A DNA stretch of 59,439 bases from a virus. Positions 48,771 through 57,662 of the stretch are shown piece by piece (the first letter of the stretch is position 1; the number at the start of each line of letters is the position of its first letter). The stretch is from positions 1 to 59,439 of IMG/VR virus record IMGVR_UViG_3300037459_000125; one strand, 5' to 3'. The position numbers were made by a program, and so were the translations under genes. The notes under the pieces are model-generated. The model saw nothing but the letters and a program-made list of their open reading frames with translations. It was not told the origin of the DNA and did no database searches.

Positions 48771-49327
48771 TGGGCCGGGTAGCGCGGACAAGCCAAGCTG
48801 GTGGACTGGAACCCAATCCCGTTGCTATCGGTCAACAGGTAGATGCGTTGCTCCGAGAGGTGGACGGGAACATGGAGTTTGGGGAGCCCTCGAATCCCAA
48901 CGACCCCACCTCCACCACCCTAGCTGGGGCCACTGGAGTGGACGCCTCCCACAACGGAACTCCCGGCAACATCGCAGGGAGCTGGGTAGAGGTGGAGTTG
49001 GAGAGTATGGGGATGAGCATCATCACCTGTACTCACAACCTCTACCTTCACGATCCGGACTATGTGGTCCCCGTCTCTGGTCAGCCCAACTGTCGGTGGT
49101 TGCCCTTCGGGGTGATTCATGCTGGGACTGGGAAGGATACCACTGTAGCCAGCTCCCGAGTGGTGGTAGATGTCTGTTTCCTCGGGGACACTGTGGCCGC
49201 CAATAGTATCCAACTCCGTTTCAACGTCACCATGATGGGGGACGATATCACCATAGCCTCCGGCAGCAACGCCGTCCTAGTCACCCTCTTCTTCACCAAG
49301 GCCACACGAGGAGCCGCGGAAGCATGA
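48770..49327 (+). CDS. Hypothetical virion protein, 185 aa
   Basis: Beta-rich second half (VDVCFLGDTVAANSIQLRFNVT), helical start. It follows the nozzle gene. A tail or fibre adaptor role is possible. Not recognised. Confidence 0.55.
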   Translation: MGRVARTSQAGGLEPNPVAIGQQVDALLREVDGNMEFGEPSNPNDPTSTTLAGATGVDASHNGTPGNIAGSWVEVELESMGMSIITCTHNLYLHDPDYVVPVSGQPNCRWLPFGVIHAGTGKDTTVASSRVVVDVCFLGDTVAANSIQLRFNVTMMGDDITIASGSNAVLVTLFFTKATRGAAEA

Positions 49328-49830
49328 TCCGAACAGCCACCATCGAAGACCGACCTCACTTCCTCAGGCTCCAAGCTAGATTGTTGGAAGACCTCCGGAA
49401 AGGGGGGAGCCACATCCTCCCCACCCTCCCGAACCTCTACCGCTGCCTCGATGCCTTCGAGTGCTATGTCCAAGGGGACCGCTACGGGGCCTGCCTCTTC
49501 TGGCACCCTACGGACCTCCGGGATCCGGTAGGAATGATAATGGCTGGGGCCGACAATGTAGATGACCCCTGGGAGACAGATCTAGGAGAGTTGTGTACTC
49601 TATGGGGAGTCTACGTGGACCCTGAGCACCAAGGCAAGGGTATAGGTAATAGCTTAAATGAGGCAATCTTTCAGCTCGCCCTGACCTGGCCCGCGGACAG
49701 TTTCGAGACGTACATCTTGGCCACCAACAGTACCGTTCACCACATGATGGATGGGTTTGACGGCAAGCCCTTCATCAGCCGGTATACTGTATCCCTCCGT
49801 GAAGCCAAGGAATTTAGGGGGACCAAGTAA
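49324..49830 (+). CDS. GNAT family N-acetyltransferase
   Basis: LWGVYVDPEHQGKGIGNSLN is motif A with the Q/R-x-x-G-x-G acetyl-CoA loop, and RTATIEDRPHFLRL is the usual N-terminus. It would acetylate an unknown substrate. Its position among internal virion genes is known from other podoviruses. Coupled by ATGA. Confidence 0.82.
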   Translation: MIRTATIEDRPHFLRLQARLLEDLRKGGSHILPTLPNLYRCLDAFECYVQGDRYGACLFWHPTDLRDPVGMIMAGADNVDDPWETDLGELCTLWGVYVDPEHQGKGIGNSLNEAIFQLALTWPADSFETYILATNSTVHHMMDGFDGKPFISRYTVSLREAKEFRGTK

Positions 49831-50759
49831 TGTCAGCACAGGGCAGTAGTAGTCAAAGTTCGGGTAGAGCTAAGACCGAAGGAACCAGTAGTCTATCCTT
49901 TATCCCGGCCCTACTAGGCAGTGCCTTCTTCGGCTCCGGAGTGGGGATCGACAACGGTGGGTTCAGTATTACTGGCCAGGGGGATTTCAGCGGAGGCGGA
50001 AATATCAGGGGCAAGAACAAGTCCTCCCTGATCGACCCCTTCGGATTCGGTGGGGGCCTCACTGACCAACAGCTTCAAGATCCTTTCAGCTCTTTCGGAG
50101 CGGGTGGTGGTCTTCCTGGTGGTCCCAGCCAGGGACCCCTCAACCCCTTCGATCTAGTCTCAAACCTCACTGACCTCGTTAACCCGAACTCCAACCCAGG
50201 AGTAGGGAGCGCTTTGCAATCCCTTCTCCAAGGACAGTTCGGTGGACAGGTGGGACAGGGCCTACTGCTGGGTGGGATCGCGCCCACCTTCGCGGAAGGA
50301 TTGAACACCGGCTTCAAGCCCGACCTCCAGCCGGTCATTGACGAAGCCAGTCGGGCGTTCTTCTCAGACATCGTTCCCCAGCTCGGCCAAAACAACGTGG
50401 CCCTCCAAGAAGGGGTCGGACCCTTTTCCTCCGACCTCTCGGCTGGCCTTTTGAGTGCCGGTGGAGCCCTCGCTAGTCAACTCGGATCCCTAGAGGTCCA
50501 GAACCAGAACCTCGCTGGGGACCGGAGGAATGACCTCCTCGGAATCTCCGGTCTCATCACTGACCAACTGTTTAACTCCGCCACCAATGCGGGCCGGAAC
50601 TCCCTAGATCTAGGCGAACAGTTGGTACAACAGGGAACCCTCGGTGGACGACAAGCAAGCCTGTTGTCGTTCCTGAACCAACTCATGTCCGGCAGCCCGA
50701 TTCAAGCCAGCTCCAGTAGTAACAGCAGTAGCTCGAAGGGCGGCGGCGGGAGTCTTTAG
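49830..50759 (+). CDS. Gly-rich internal virion protein candidate, 309 aa
   Basis: Gly/Ser/Phe-rich first third (GGGLPGGPSQGPL) followed by long amphipathic helices (DLSAGLLSAGGALASQLGSLEVQ). With the next two genes it forms a set of three, as in T7-like ejectosomes (gp14-gp16). Function inferred from order and composition. Confidence 0.6.
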   Translation: MSAQGSSSQSSGRAKTEGTSSLSFIPALLGSAFFGSGVGIDNGGFSITGQGDFSGGGNIRGKNKSSLIDPFGFGGGLTDQQLQDPFSSFGAGGGLPGGPSQGPLNPFDLVSNLTDLVNPNSNPGVGSALQSLLQGQFGGQVGQGLLLGGIAPTFAEGLNTGFKPDLQPVIDEASRAFFSDIVPQLGQNNVALQEGVGPFSSDLSAGLLSAGGALASQLGSLEVQNQNLAGDRRNDLLGISGLITDQLFNSATNAGRNSLDLGEQLVQQGTLGGRQASLLSFLNQLMSGSPIQASSSSNSSSSKGGGGSL

Positions 50760-50768
50760 GAGATAGGT

Positions 50769-52694
50769 ATGGCGATTGGCGCAACCGTAGCGGGGCTCAT
50801 CAAGAAGCAACAGCAGGAGAGGGCTGCCGCGGACGATGCTCTGCGGACAGCCTTTCGGGATCGGCAGGCACTTCAGTCCGGGCATCAGTTGGACCAGAAG
50901 GGCCTCGCCTTCGATGAGAAGATGAAGGCCGAACAGGCAGCGTCCGCGGCTCGGGCTTCTGAACAGGGCCAGAGCGCCGGGACTCCAACCAACAGCGGTC
51001 TCGGCAAGCTAGGTCCCGAAGCGGTTCCGGGGAGGCTCAGTGAACTCTTCAGTGAGTTTGAGGACGCAGGAGTCGCATCGGAGAACACAGTCCAAGACGC
51101 CGACCCGAGAACTGAAACGACTACCACCACCACAGATACCGAACGCTTAGGTTTTGGACGGGGGGGCGAGTTCCTCCGTGGGTTTGAAAAGTTCAAGGAC
51201 TTCGGGGTCACCAAGGGAACCCGGACTTCAACCCGTACTGGTCCTAGCCAAGCCTTCGCCGCGAAGAAAGCCGACGCCCGGACTGCCACCGGAGAGGCAA
51301 TCTTCCGTGTCAACCAACGGGACATGAAGCCCAATGACTTTATGTCATTCCTCCAGCCCACCCTCAACCAATTCAACCAAGCTGAGCAGAAAGAGATTAT
51401 GCTTGGGGCACAGCAGGATGCCCAGATCCTTGGTGCTCGGCAGACCTCACTGGACCGGAAACTTGGTAATGAACTAGGACTGAGTACCCTACAAGCCAAC
51501 CCTAGTCTGGGCGCGGCGGGGATGGAAGCCTCCCATGCGGTTGCGACGGCACGGACCTCCGATGAGAAGCGGGAAGCATCGGACAGGTATGCCGGTTTGA
51601 TCCTCGGTAGTGGTGAAGCTGTCGCAGCTCGGGACCGAGTAGCCTCCGCAGAGGCCCGTGCACAGGCAGGAGAGGGGCGAGCTGTCCGGGCTGAGACCCG
51701 AGCTATAACCCGAGAGCAGAAAGACGACCATCTCCGAGGTATCAACTCGAAGCTCGCGGACATCCGGCTGGAGCAGGCGGAGTTTGACGCCACCCAACAG
51801 GGCCCGATCCGGGCTCGCGCAGCCGCAGCAGTGAAGACCGTGGGGTTCTTCGCAGAGAACGGACTAACGTCCAGTCGTACTGAAGAGCAGGTACTCGGTG
51901 ACATCAAGGCTCTTCGGAACGATGCGGGCGGGATCAACTTCACCGAAGAGGCTCGGGGGGTAATTGAACAGACCCAACTCAACGCCCTCCAGTTGGGTGT
52001 GTTGATCCCCCTCGCCTCCGAGGGTGGGTTCATCGAGGACCCGGCCTTGAGGAACATGGACTTCAGGCTGGCTCAAAAGTTCTCCGCGGCGTTCGACGGT
52101 CAGATGTTTGACAGCAACGGGCGGATCACCACGGACAAGAAGAAGTTTAGCCTTGAGACAACTCGTCGGGTCCGTAAGGAAGGACGAGCCTACATGAATG
52201 GGATTGGTTACAACCTAAGCGGCCAAGCCCATTCCAATACAGCCGGAGACTTCGATCTCCTTGAACAGATCCGAATGGAACCCGACCCCAACAATCCCAA
52301 CAAGCCTATCTTGGCTCGGGCGATGGAGTTGTTGATCTCCAAGGATATCTATCGGGCTGAGACCGGTAATGTCGTCGATGATATCTACGACTTCCAATCC
52401 GAGAGATCTGCGGGAGACCTCACCACTCCATTCGCCGGTCAGATCTTCGTACCGGGTGGACTTCCCAGACCCGCCACTCCAGGTGCCCCGTCAGACCCGG
52501 CATCACAAGCTGGTCTCCGAGCTGGTAAGAGCTTTGTTGAGTTTTCTAGGAGCGCACTTACAGCCGAGTTCCGTAAAAACCAAGAGTTAGGCAAGGCAGC
52601 GGCTAGAGGTCTGATCCCGGCCGGTAAAGCAGCCCTCGGATTTGGCATCGGTGCGGGCAACGAACTCTTCGGTGGCCCAGAAGAGGAACGCTAA
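50769..52694 (+). CDS. Internal virion protein candidate, 641 aa
   Basis: Long helical, Ala/Arg/Glu-rich protein, probably coiled coil over much of its length. Middle member of the three putative ejection proteins. No enzymatic motif seen. Confidence 0.6.
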   Translation: MAIGATVAGLIKKQQQERAAADDALRTAFRDRQALQSGHQLDQKGLAFDEKMKAEQAASAARASEQGQSAGTPTNSGLGKLGPEAVPGRLSELFSEFEDAGVASENTVQDADPRTETTTTTTDTERLGFGRGGEFLRGFEKFKDFGVTKGTRTSTRTGPSQAFAAKKADARTATGEAIFRVNQRDMKPNDFMSFLQPTLNQFNQAEQKEIMLGAQQDAQILGARQTSLDRKLGNELGLSTLQANPSLGAAGMEASHAVATARTSDEKREASDRYAGLILGSGEAVAARDRVASAEARAQAGEGRAVRAETRAITREQKDDHLRGINSKLADIRLEQAEFDATQQGPIRARAAAAVKTVGFFAENGLTSSRTEEQVLGDIKALRNDAGGINFTEEARGVIEQTQLNALQLGVLIPLASEGGFIEDPALRNMDFRLAQKFSAAFDGQMFDSNGRITTDKKKFSLETTRRVRKEGRAYMNGIGYNLSGQAHSNTAGDFDLLEQIRMEPDPNNPNKPILARAMELLISKDIYRAETGNVVDDIYDFQSERSAGDLTTPFAGQIFVPGGLPRPATPGAPSDPASQAGLRAGKSFVEFSRSALTAEFRKNQELGKAAARGLIPAGKAALGFGIGAGNELFGGPEEER

Positions 52695-55600
52695 GTGGTC
52701 ACACGCCTAACAGAGAAGGACCGCAACGATGCGGGCTCCGGAGATAGTCTCTTCGACTCCACTGTCTCGTCCCTTGCGAGTTTCGGGAAGGGTCTAGGGC
52801 AGGGAGTCAAGCAAGATCCCTTCGTGGCCCTGGCTTTGAAGGAACTCTCGGAGATCCCGGGAGTGGACCCCGATGGCTTTCGGCAGGTAGTAGAATATGC
52901 TGACAATTCTACCTCCGCACAGGTCGGACGGTTCATCGGCGAGTTCGGGCCCACTCTCCTCTTCGGCATCCCCCTAGCTGGAGTCGGTGCCGTCGGTGGT
53001 AGGCTCGCTATCCGAGGGATCGCCAAGCAACTCGCCACCAAAGCGGCCCTCCAAGATATCAAGACCGCGGCAGGGAGGGGAGCCCTCACCCGTAGCGCGG
53101 CCTCCGGAGCGGCAGGCAAGACAGCCACCGCCGAGAGCACCTTCCTCAAGGGCAAGCTCGGGCAGGTACAGAGAAAGGCTGGGGACACTAACGAAGCCTT
53201 ACTCGCAGGCCGGAAGCCCAGTATTCAGGGGAACCCAGTCCTACAGAGGTCCTCTGAGTCCGCCGGAGCCAACCTCGCCTTCAGTAGCTTAACAGTGGCC
53301 CAAGAGAAGGCCCGAGGGAAGTCAGACGTAGAGGCTCTGAAGACCGGAGGCTTGGTCCTCGCCTTCGGGGCCGGGATCGATGTAGCCCTCGTCGGAGGTG
53401 CCCGACTCCTCTTCCCTGGTGCCCGAACGGTGGATCTTGACTCAATACGGAGTCGATATATCAGGTCCAACGCCCCGGAGAAGTTGAACGCCATCAGCCG
53501 GGTCCGGAAGGGACGGATTCAGGAGATCAACGAGGCGGTGACGGCGGAGTTGAATACCGAGGCGCAGGTCCTTGACCTGACTGTGTCCCGAGCCTCCGCA
53601 GGGAAGGCAATAGACATCCCCGTCGTCGGCCAGACCCTCGGGGAGAACGCCACCAACGCCCAGCGCCTCCGTCAGATCCTCAAGGGAGAGGGACCGGGCG
53701 GTGCCCTCGCAGCCAAGAGAGTGAAGGAACTCCTAGCCGAGAAGCGCGGGCTGAAGACAATCATCAAGAGCACCGACGAAGCCATCGCTGCGGAAGGAAC
53801 CCAACCCTACATCGGACGGGGCGTTGGCTACTTCACTCCGGTTCAGGACTTCTGGGACAAGGTAGATCCCTCGGGGAGCTTCCGGGTGAAGTGGACCTCC
53901 GCCGCGGAGTCCTTGTTCGGCAAGGCTGGCTCCGTCGGGAACCGAATAGGTACCCAACTGGTCCGGGCCGTCACTCACATGGAACAGCTAGGAAAAACAG
54001 CCGAGGTCAACTACTCCCTCTGGAGTGATGCGACTCGGAAGGCGATGGGCGCCAGCCAACGGGAGTGGAAGAACGGTATCGGCAAGAACCTCAACTCCGC
54101 TCACGCTTGGGAGACCGGTGGCGAAGCGGGGCTCCGTCGGTACATGAAGGAGGAGATCGGTCGCAGCTCCGACGATATTGAGACAGCCGTTGCCGCGTTC
54201 AAGGCCCGGAAAGAGTTCGAGTGGGATCTTTATCAGGTACAGGGCCGGAAGATTGGTGGCAAGGATGCCATCGACATGGAGTCCGTGGGCCTAAAAGAGT
54301 ACCTGACTCACAGTTCTTTGGACCTTCCTGAAGATGACCTCGTGAAACTGTTGGTAAAGAACAAGGGGATGACCAAGGCCGAGGCGATGGAAGTGATCCG
54401 GGCTAACAAGAGTCATCTGGATCCGGTCCCTGCCGAGGGTGTGGCCAGTGGCAGCCCCGCCCGCACCGGACCGCTGGACTTCGACAGGTTCGGCAAGGGC
54501 TCCACCCGGGACAAGATCCTCAACGACACAATCCCGATGAACCCCAACGTCTGGGACTCTGGGCTCCGGACAGCACAGGCAGCCCAGCGGAGGATAGCCC
54601 TTCACCCGATCCTCGGAGACTTCACAGCGGGGGAGAGAGGTAGGGTCTTCGGTGGGACCATCGATGAGCTGGTCAAGGCTGTCGAGGCAGAGAGCGGCAT
54701 GGTCACCGCCAACAAGTTCCGGACCCTACTGGAGAGCATCGCGGGCCGGACTTACTACAACGAATCCATGCGGAAGATCGCCGTGGCTACCACCAGTATT
54801 CAAGTGGCAACGAAACTCCCGATGGCTGTCCTCGCCAACGCCAGTCAGGCTATCCTCACCACTACCTGGACCGGCATCCGAGCCTCCCTCAAGGGGGCCA
54901 TCGCCATCACCAACAAGGCCAACCGGGAGCACTACGCTCAGGCTTTGGCAGTCCATGAACACATCATCCGAGGGATCGGTAGGAGTGTGGACTCCGAGGG
55001 CTTGGCCCTGACCTCCTTCGAGAAGGCAGCAGACTGGGTGCTCCGGTTCTCTGGGTTCTCTAGGGTGGAGAGGTTCAACCGTATCCACGCAGCGGCGGCC
55101 TCCCAGGTAGCTATCCGGGACAAGTTGGTCCGGGCGGCGGCAGGTAGGCTCCGTGGTAACACCCTTGACTCTTCCCGGAAGATGCTAGGTGAGCTGGGGC
55201 TGGACCTCGGCTCGCTGGCCCGGGACCTGAACCGGATGGGAGACGAGGCGTTCTTCTCTAGTGCCCGGTACCTTCGATTGGAGACCGACGCTGTCATCCG
55301 TGGGGCCCAGAAGACACAGTTCTTCCCGGGCCGTCTCCGGACACCCTCGGCATGGTCCTCTCCGGTGGGCAGGGTACTGTTCCAATTCAAGACCTTCTCC
55401 ACCGGGCAGAGTCGATTCTTCCGGGACGCAGTACTGAATGAGTGGTCGGCCGGGAACGTAGTCCCGATGGCGACCTTACTATCCTTCTCCCCCATCGCGG
55501 GCGAGTTGGTGGCCGACGGACGTGCCATCATCAAAGACAAGAACCGTGGTGAGAACGGCATCGCCCGGTACATCGACAACGCCACGGCTATCGGAGGGCT

Positions 55601-55907
55601 CGGGTTGTGGACTGATGCGATGGGTCAGATCCGCTACGGTAACCTTGCGGGATTCATCCTGGGACCTACCTTCTCTGACTTAAACCAAGTGGGGGAGGCG
55701 CTTCTGTCCCCGCAGGGAGGCTCCATTTGGGACATCATCAAGCGCCAACCCCTCTACCAGACCACGAACTTCCTAATGGGAGCCGCAGCGGAGACTGGGA
55801 GCACAGCCGATGAGTATCTGGACGCGCTTGGTGCAGGCGATGACGGCGCTGTCACTCGGGTTGACGTGGGCGAGCGCCTCACCGAACGAATCCGCAGCAA
55901 GCGATAG
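52695..55907 (+). CDS. Large internal virion protein candidate, 1070 aa
   Basis: GTG directly after the previous stop (TAAGTG). Mostly helical. It has a hydrophobic glycine-rich segment (LLFGIPLAGVGAVGGRLAI, about 75-95) and a second one (LVLAFGAGIDVALVGGARLLF, about 220-240). The C-terminal half is conserved-looking (RFNRIHAAAAS, FQFKTFSTGQSRF). Likely the main ejection protein that crosses the envelope. No lysozyme-type motif was noticed. Confidence 0.65.
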   Translation: MVTRLTEKDRNDAGSGDSLFDSTVSSLASFGKGLGQGVKQDPFVALALKELSEIPGVDPDGFRQVVEYADNSTSAQVGRFIGEFGPTLLFGIPLAGVGAVGGRLAIRGIAKQLATKAALQDIKTAAGRGALTRSAASGAAGKTATAESTFLKGKLGQVQRKAGDTNEALLAGRKPSIQGNPVLQRSSESAGANLAFSSLTVAQEKARGKSDVEALKTGGLVLAFGAGIDVALVGGARLLFPGARTVDLDSIRSRYIRSNAPEKLNAISRVRKGRIQEINEAVTAELNTEAQVLDLTVSRASAGKAIDIPVVGQTLGENATNAQRLRQILKGEGPGGALAAKRVKELLAEKRGLKTIIKSTDEAIAAEGTQPYIGRGVGYFTPVQDFWDKVDPSGSFRVKWTSAAESLFGKAGSVGNRIGTQLVRAVTHMEQLGKTAEVNYSLWSDATRKAMGASQREWKNGIGKNLNSAHAWETGGEAGLRRYMKEEIGRSSDDIETAVAAFKARKEFEWDLYQVQGRKIGGKDAIDMESVGLKEYLTHSSLDLPEDDLVKLLVKNKGMTKAEAMEVIRANKSHLDPVPAEGVASGSPARTGPLDFDRFGKGSTRDKILNDTIPMNPNVWDSGLRTAQAAQRRIALHPILGDFTAGERGRVFGGTIDELVKAVEAESGMVTANKFRTLLESIAGRTYYNESMRKIAVATTSIQVATKLPMAVLANASQAILTTTWTGIRASLKGAIAITNKANREHYAQALAVHEHIIRGIGRSVDSEGLALTSFEKAADWVLRFSGFSRVERFNRIHAAAASQVAIRDKLVRAAAGRLRGNTLDSSRKMLGELGLDLGSLARDLNRMGDEAFFSSARYLRLETDAVIRGAQKTQFFPGRLRTPSAWSSPVGRVLFQFKTFSTGQSRFFRDAVLNEWSAGNVVPMATLLSFSPIAGELVADGRAIIKDKNRGENGIARYIDNATAIGGLGLWTDAMGQIRYGNLAGFILGPTFSDLNQVGEALLSPQGGSIWDIIKRQPLYQTTNFLMGAAAETGSTADEYLDALGAGDDGAVTRVDVGERLTERIRSKR

Positions 55908-56250
55908 CCTCCCGATCCTCGGGCAGAAGCAAGAACTCTTCTCCCGACTTCTCCCCCGGCTCATAGACAAGGCTCACTCCCTGGGCTTCGAGGTTCGGCT
56001 GAAGGAACTCCAACGCCCCGAGGAGATGGCGGAGATCTATAGCGAACGGGGAATGGGTGTCTCCAACTCCCTACACCTCTCTGGCCTTGCGATTGATTTA
56101 GTGCTATTCAAGAGGGGTCAGCCGTTAGTTGACACCGCTGATTACCTAGAGCTTGGTGAGTTCTGGGAAAGTCTGGACATCCTATGTGCCTGGGGTGGCA
56201 GATTCGGAGACGGTGGTCACTTCTCTGTCAAACATAGAGGGTACAAATAG
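55810..56250 (+). CDS. Peptidase M15-type endolysin with signal peptide, 146 aa
   Basis: Cuts peptidoglycan cross-links at lysis. SLHLSGLAIDLVLF contains S-x-H-x-x-G-x-A-x-D, the zinc site of M15 (VanY/endolysin) peptidases; GDGGHFS supplies the second His. The N-terminus WTRLVQAMTALSLGLTWASA is a signal peptide, so export may use the host Sec system. ATG 55810 has GGGAG eight bases upstream and lies 98 bases inside the internal virion gene. Confidence 0.8.
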   Translation: MSIWTRLVQAMTALSLGLTWASASPNESAASDSLPILGQKQELFSRLLPRLIDKAHSLGFEVRLKELQRPEEMAEIYSERGMGVSNSLHLSGLAIDLVLFKRGQPLVDTADYLELGEFWESLDILCAWGGRFGDGGHFSVKHRGYK

Positions 56251-56263
56251 GAGAATTTCACCG

Positions 56264-57316
56264 ATGAAATTCCTAGTCATCTCGCACACCCACTCCCTCC
56301 TTCCCTTCGCATACAGACTCCAACTCGCTGGACATGATGTCCAGACCGTCGTCGTCGTTCAGGCTTTCGAGGCCGCTTGGAAGGGGAAGATGGAACCCTC
56401 GCCCCGGGACTCGAAGGGGAAGTTAAGTCCAGATTTCTTGAAGGAGCTTACCCGAATAGCCAACACCGAAGAGAGTATAATTCTCACTGATGACTGGAAA
56501 CTTCAACAGATGCTTGGGGAGGGTGTCTTCGGCGTCCACACCCAACAGCACATAGTCACCGGAGGACTGGTTACTCCTGTCCGTCTTGGGGGTTGGTTTG
56601 ACGGGGAAAGAATGGTAGCTCCCCATCTTCTAGTGGTAGACAGGGGTGCTTGGACTGGTGGAATGGGTCCAGCGGTTGACTCGGGACTGACAATGGTTCG
56701 GATCGACGTTCCAGAGACTCAGATGATGGTTGAGGGATTGGTGCAGACTCAAGTGGATGAGTTGAAGTCAAGTGGTTTCCGAGGTCTTGTGCAGCTTTCG
56801 CTAAACTTTCAGACAGAGGATGGGCAGCCGGAGGTGGACGGGATGTCTGCGGGCTGGCCGTTTCTTCACACTCACGCCTTCGTGTCGGAGTTGGAGGACT
56901 TTGCGGGGCTCCTAGCGGAGGGTACATCCGAGGATGAACAGTCTCCCAGCCATCATCTTCTACCGTCGAAGTTCGTCTCAGTTCTCCCCGTTTCTCGTCC
57001 CCCGTGGCCCACTCGAAAGGCTCGCTTTCGGTTCGATCTTGCTCAGGTGAAGGGGCTGACTCCCCCCCAACTTGGTAGGATTTTCTGGCACGACGTACAA
57101 GTCGATTCAGAAGCGGGAACAATATCGACGGCTGGTCTGGATGGTCTGCTCGGAGTTGTGCGAGGTGCCGCTGACACTTCTGAGCTAGCTCTGGCCCGTG
57201 CCCTTGAAGTAGCCGTACGACTTCGGCTTCCCGAGAAGCAATTTCGGCCAGATGTTGGAAGACAAGTGCAGACAGTCCTAGCGGAGTTGGAGGGGAGGTA
57301 TGGTGTCCTGCTTTAG
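56264..57316 (+). CDS. PurD-like (phosphoribosylamine-glycine ligase-like) protein, 350 aa
   Basis: WFDGERMVAPHLLVVDRGAWTGGMGP corresponds to the GARS segment with T-G-x-M-G-P. MKFLVISHTHSLLPFAYRLQ matches the N-domain start, and LRLPEKQFRPDVG matches the C-terminal part of phage GARS-like proteins. It is about 75 residues shorter than true PurD and seems to lack the ATP-binding subdomain after the N-domain, so it may not be an active ligase. ATG 56264 follows AGGAG. Confidence 0.65.
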   Translation: MKFLVISHTHSLLPFAYRLQLAGHDVQTVVVVQAFEAAWKGKMEPSPRDSKGKLSPDFLKELTRIANTEESIILTDDWKLQQMLGEGVFGVHTQQHIVTGGLVTPVRLGGWFDGERMVAPHLLVVDRGAWTGGMGPAVDSGLTMVRIDVPETQMMVEGLVQTQVDELKSSGFRGLVQLSLNFQTEDGQPEVDGMSAGWPFLHTHAFVSELEDFAGLLAEGTSEDEQSPSHHLLPSKFVSVLPVSRPPWPTRKARFRFDLAQVKGLTPPQLGRIFWHDVQVDSEAGTISTAGLDGLLGVVRGAADTSELALARALEVAVRLRLPEKQFRPDVGRQVQTVLAELEGRYGVLL

Positions 57317-57662
57317 CCGCATAGTATTCCGCATCGTGCGGCCAGCCCATATCTGGTTCTCGATGTCTGCACACATTTGACCATTCCTTACATAGAGTAC
57401 ACCAGGGGGAGGTATGGGGTTCTTCTTTAGCAATTTGTTCTAGGTGTCTCTCAGTATTTTTAATCATTGTTCTGGCGAGTCTATCCCACCCCTCTTCCCC
57501 CCGTTTAACCATGTCCCAAAATCTACCACTAGACTCTTCCGGTGACTCTGGGGAGGTATGGGGTTCTGCTCTGAATACCGCCTCCACATCTTTAATAGCC
57601 TTTACCCAGTATTCTTTATTAGACCAGTGCCCGCTCGGGGACTTCAAGTCCTGCGATCCCAT
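56571..57662 (-). CDS. Hypothetical protein convergent with and antisense to the PurD-like gene
   Basis: ATG 57662 has GGGAGG eight bases upstream, which favours a real gene. Residues 1-115 look like a normal protein (NKEYWVKAIKDVEAVF, CTLCKEWSNVC) and carry three PHTSP motifs. From about residue 116 onwards it is antisense to the PurD-like gene and becomes Pro/Ser-rich. Either the two genes overlap by about 745 bases or only the first third is meaningful. Confidence 0.45.
   Translation of the reverse strand: MGSQDLKSPSGHWSNKEYWVKAIKDVEAVFRAEPHTSPESPEESSGRFWDMVKRGEEGWDRLARTMIKNTERHLEQIAKEEPHTSPWCTLCKEWSNVCRHREPDMGWPHDAEYYAAKAGHHTSPPTPLGLSALVFQHLAEIASREAEVVRLLQGHGPELAQKCQRHLAQLRADHPDQPSILFPLLNRLVRRARKSYQVGGESAPSPEQDRTESEPFEWATGDEKRGELRRTSTVEDDGWETVHPRMYPPLGAPQSPPTPTRRRECEETASPQTSRPPPAAHPLSESLAKAAQDLGNHLTSTHPLESAPIPQPSSESLERRSEPLSVPSQPLDPFHQSKHPCLPLEDGELPFFPRQTNPQDGQE
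57292..57574. repeat. Three imperfect copies of a 25-bp repeat (GGGGAGGTATGG...)
   Basis: Copies at 57292-57316, 57406-57430 and 57550-57574 agree at 20 or more of 25 positions. On the plus strand the first two encode GRYGVLL and a stop; the first is the true end of the PurD-like gene. On the minus strand all three encode a (P/H)HTSP motif in frame. Confidence 0.65.

Noticed and set aside
50885-52057. 390-codon ORF on the minus strand
   Set aside because: Ser/Arg/Ala-rich antisense shadow of the internal virion gene, without a ribosome site and against the direction of the arm.
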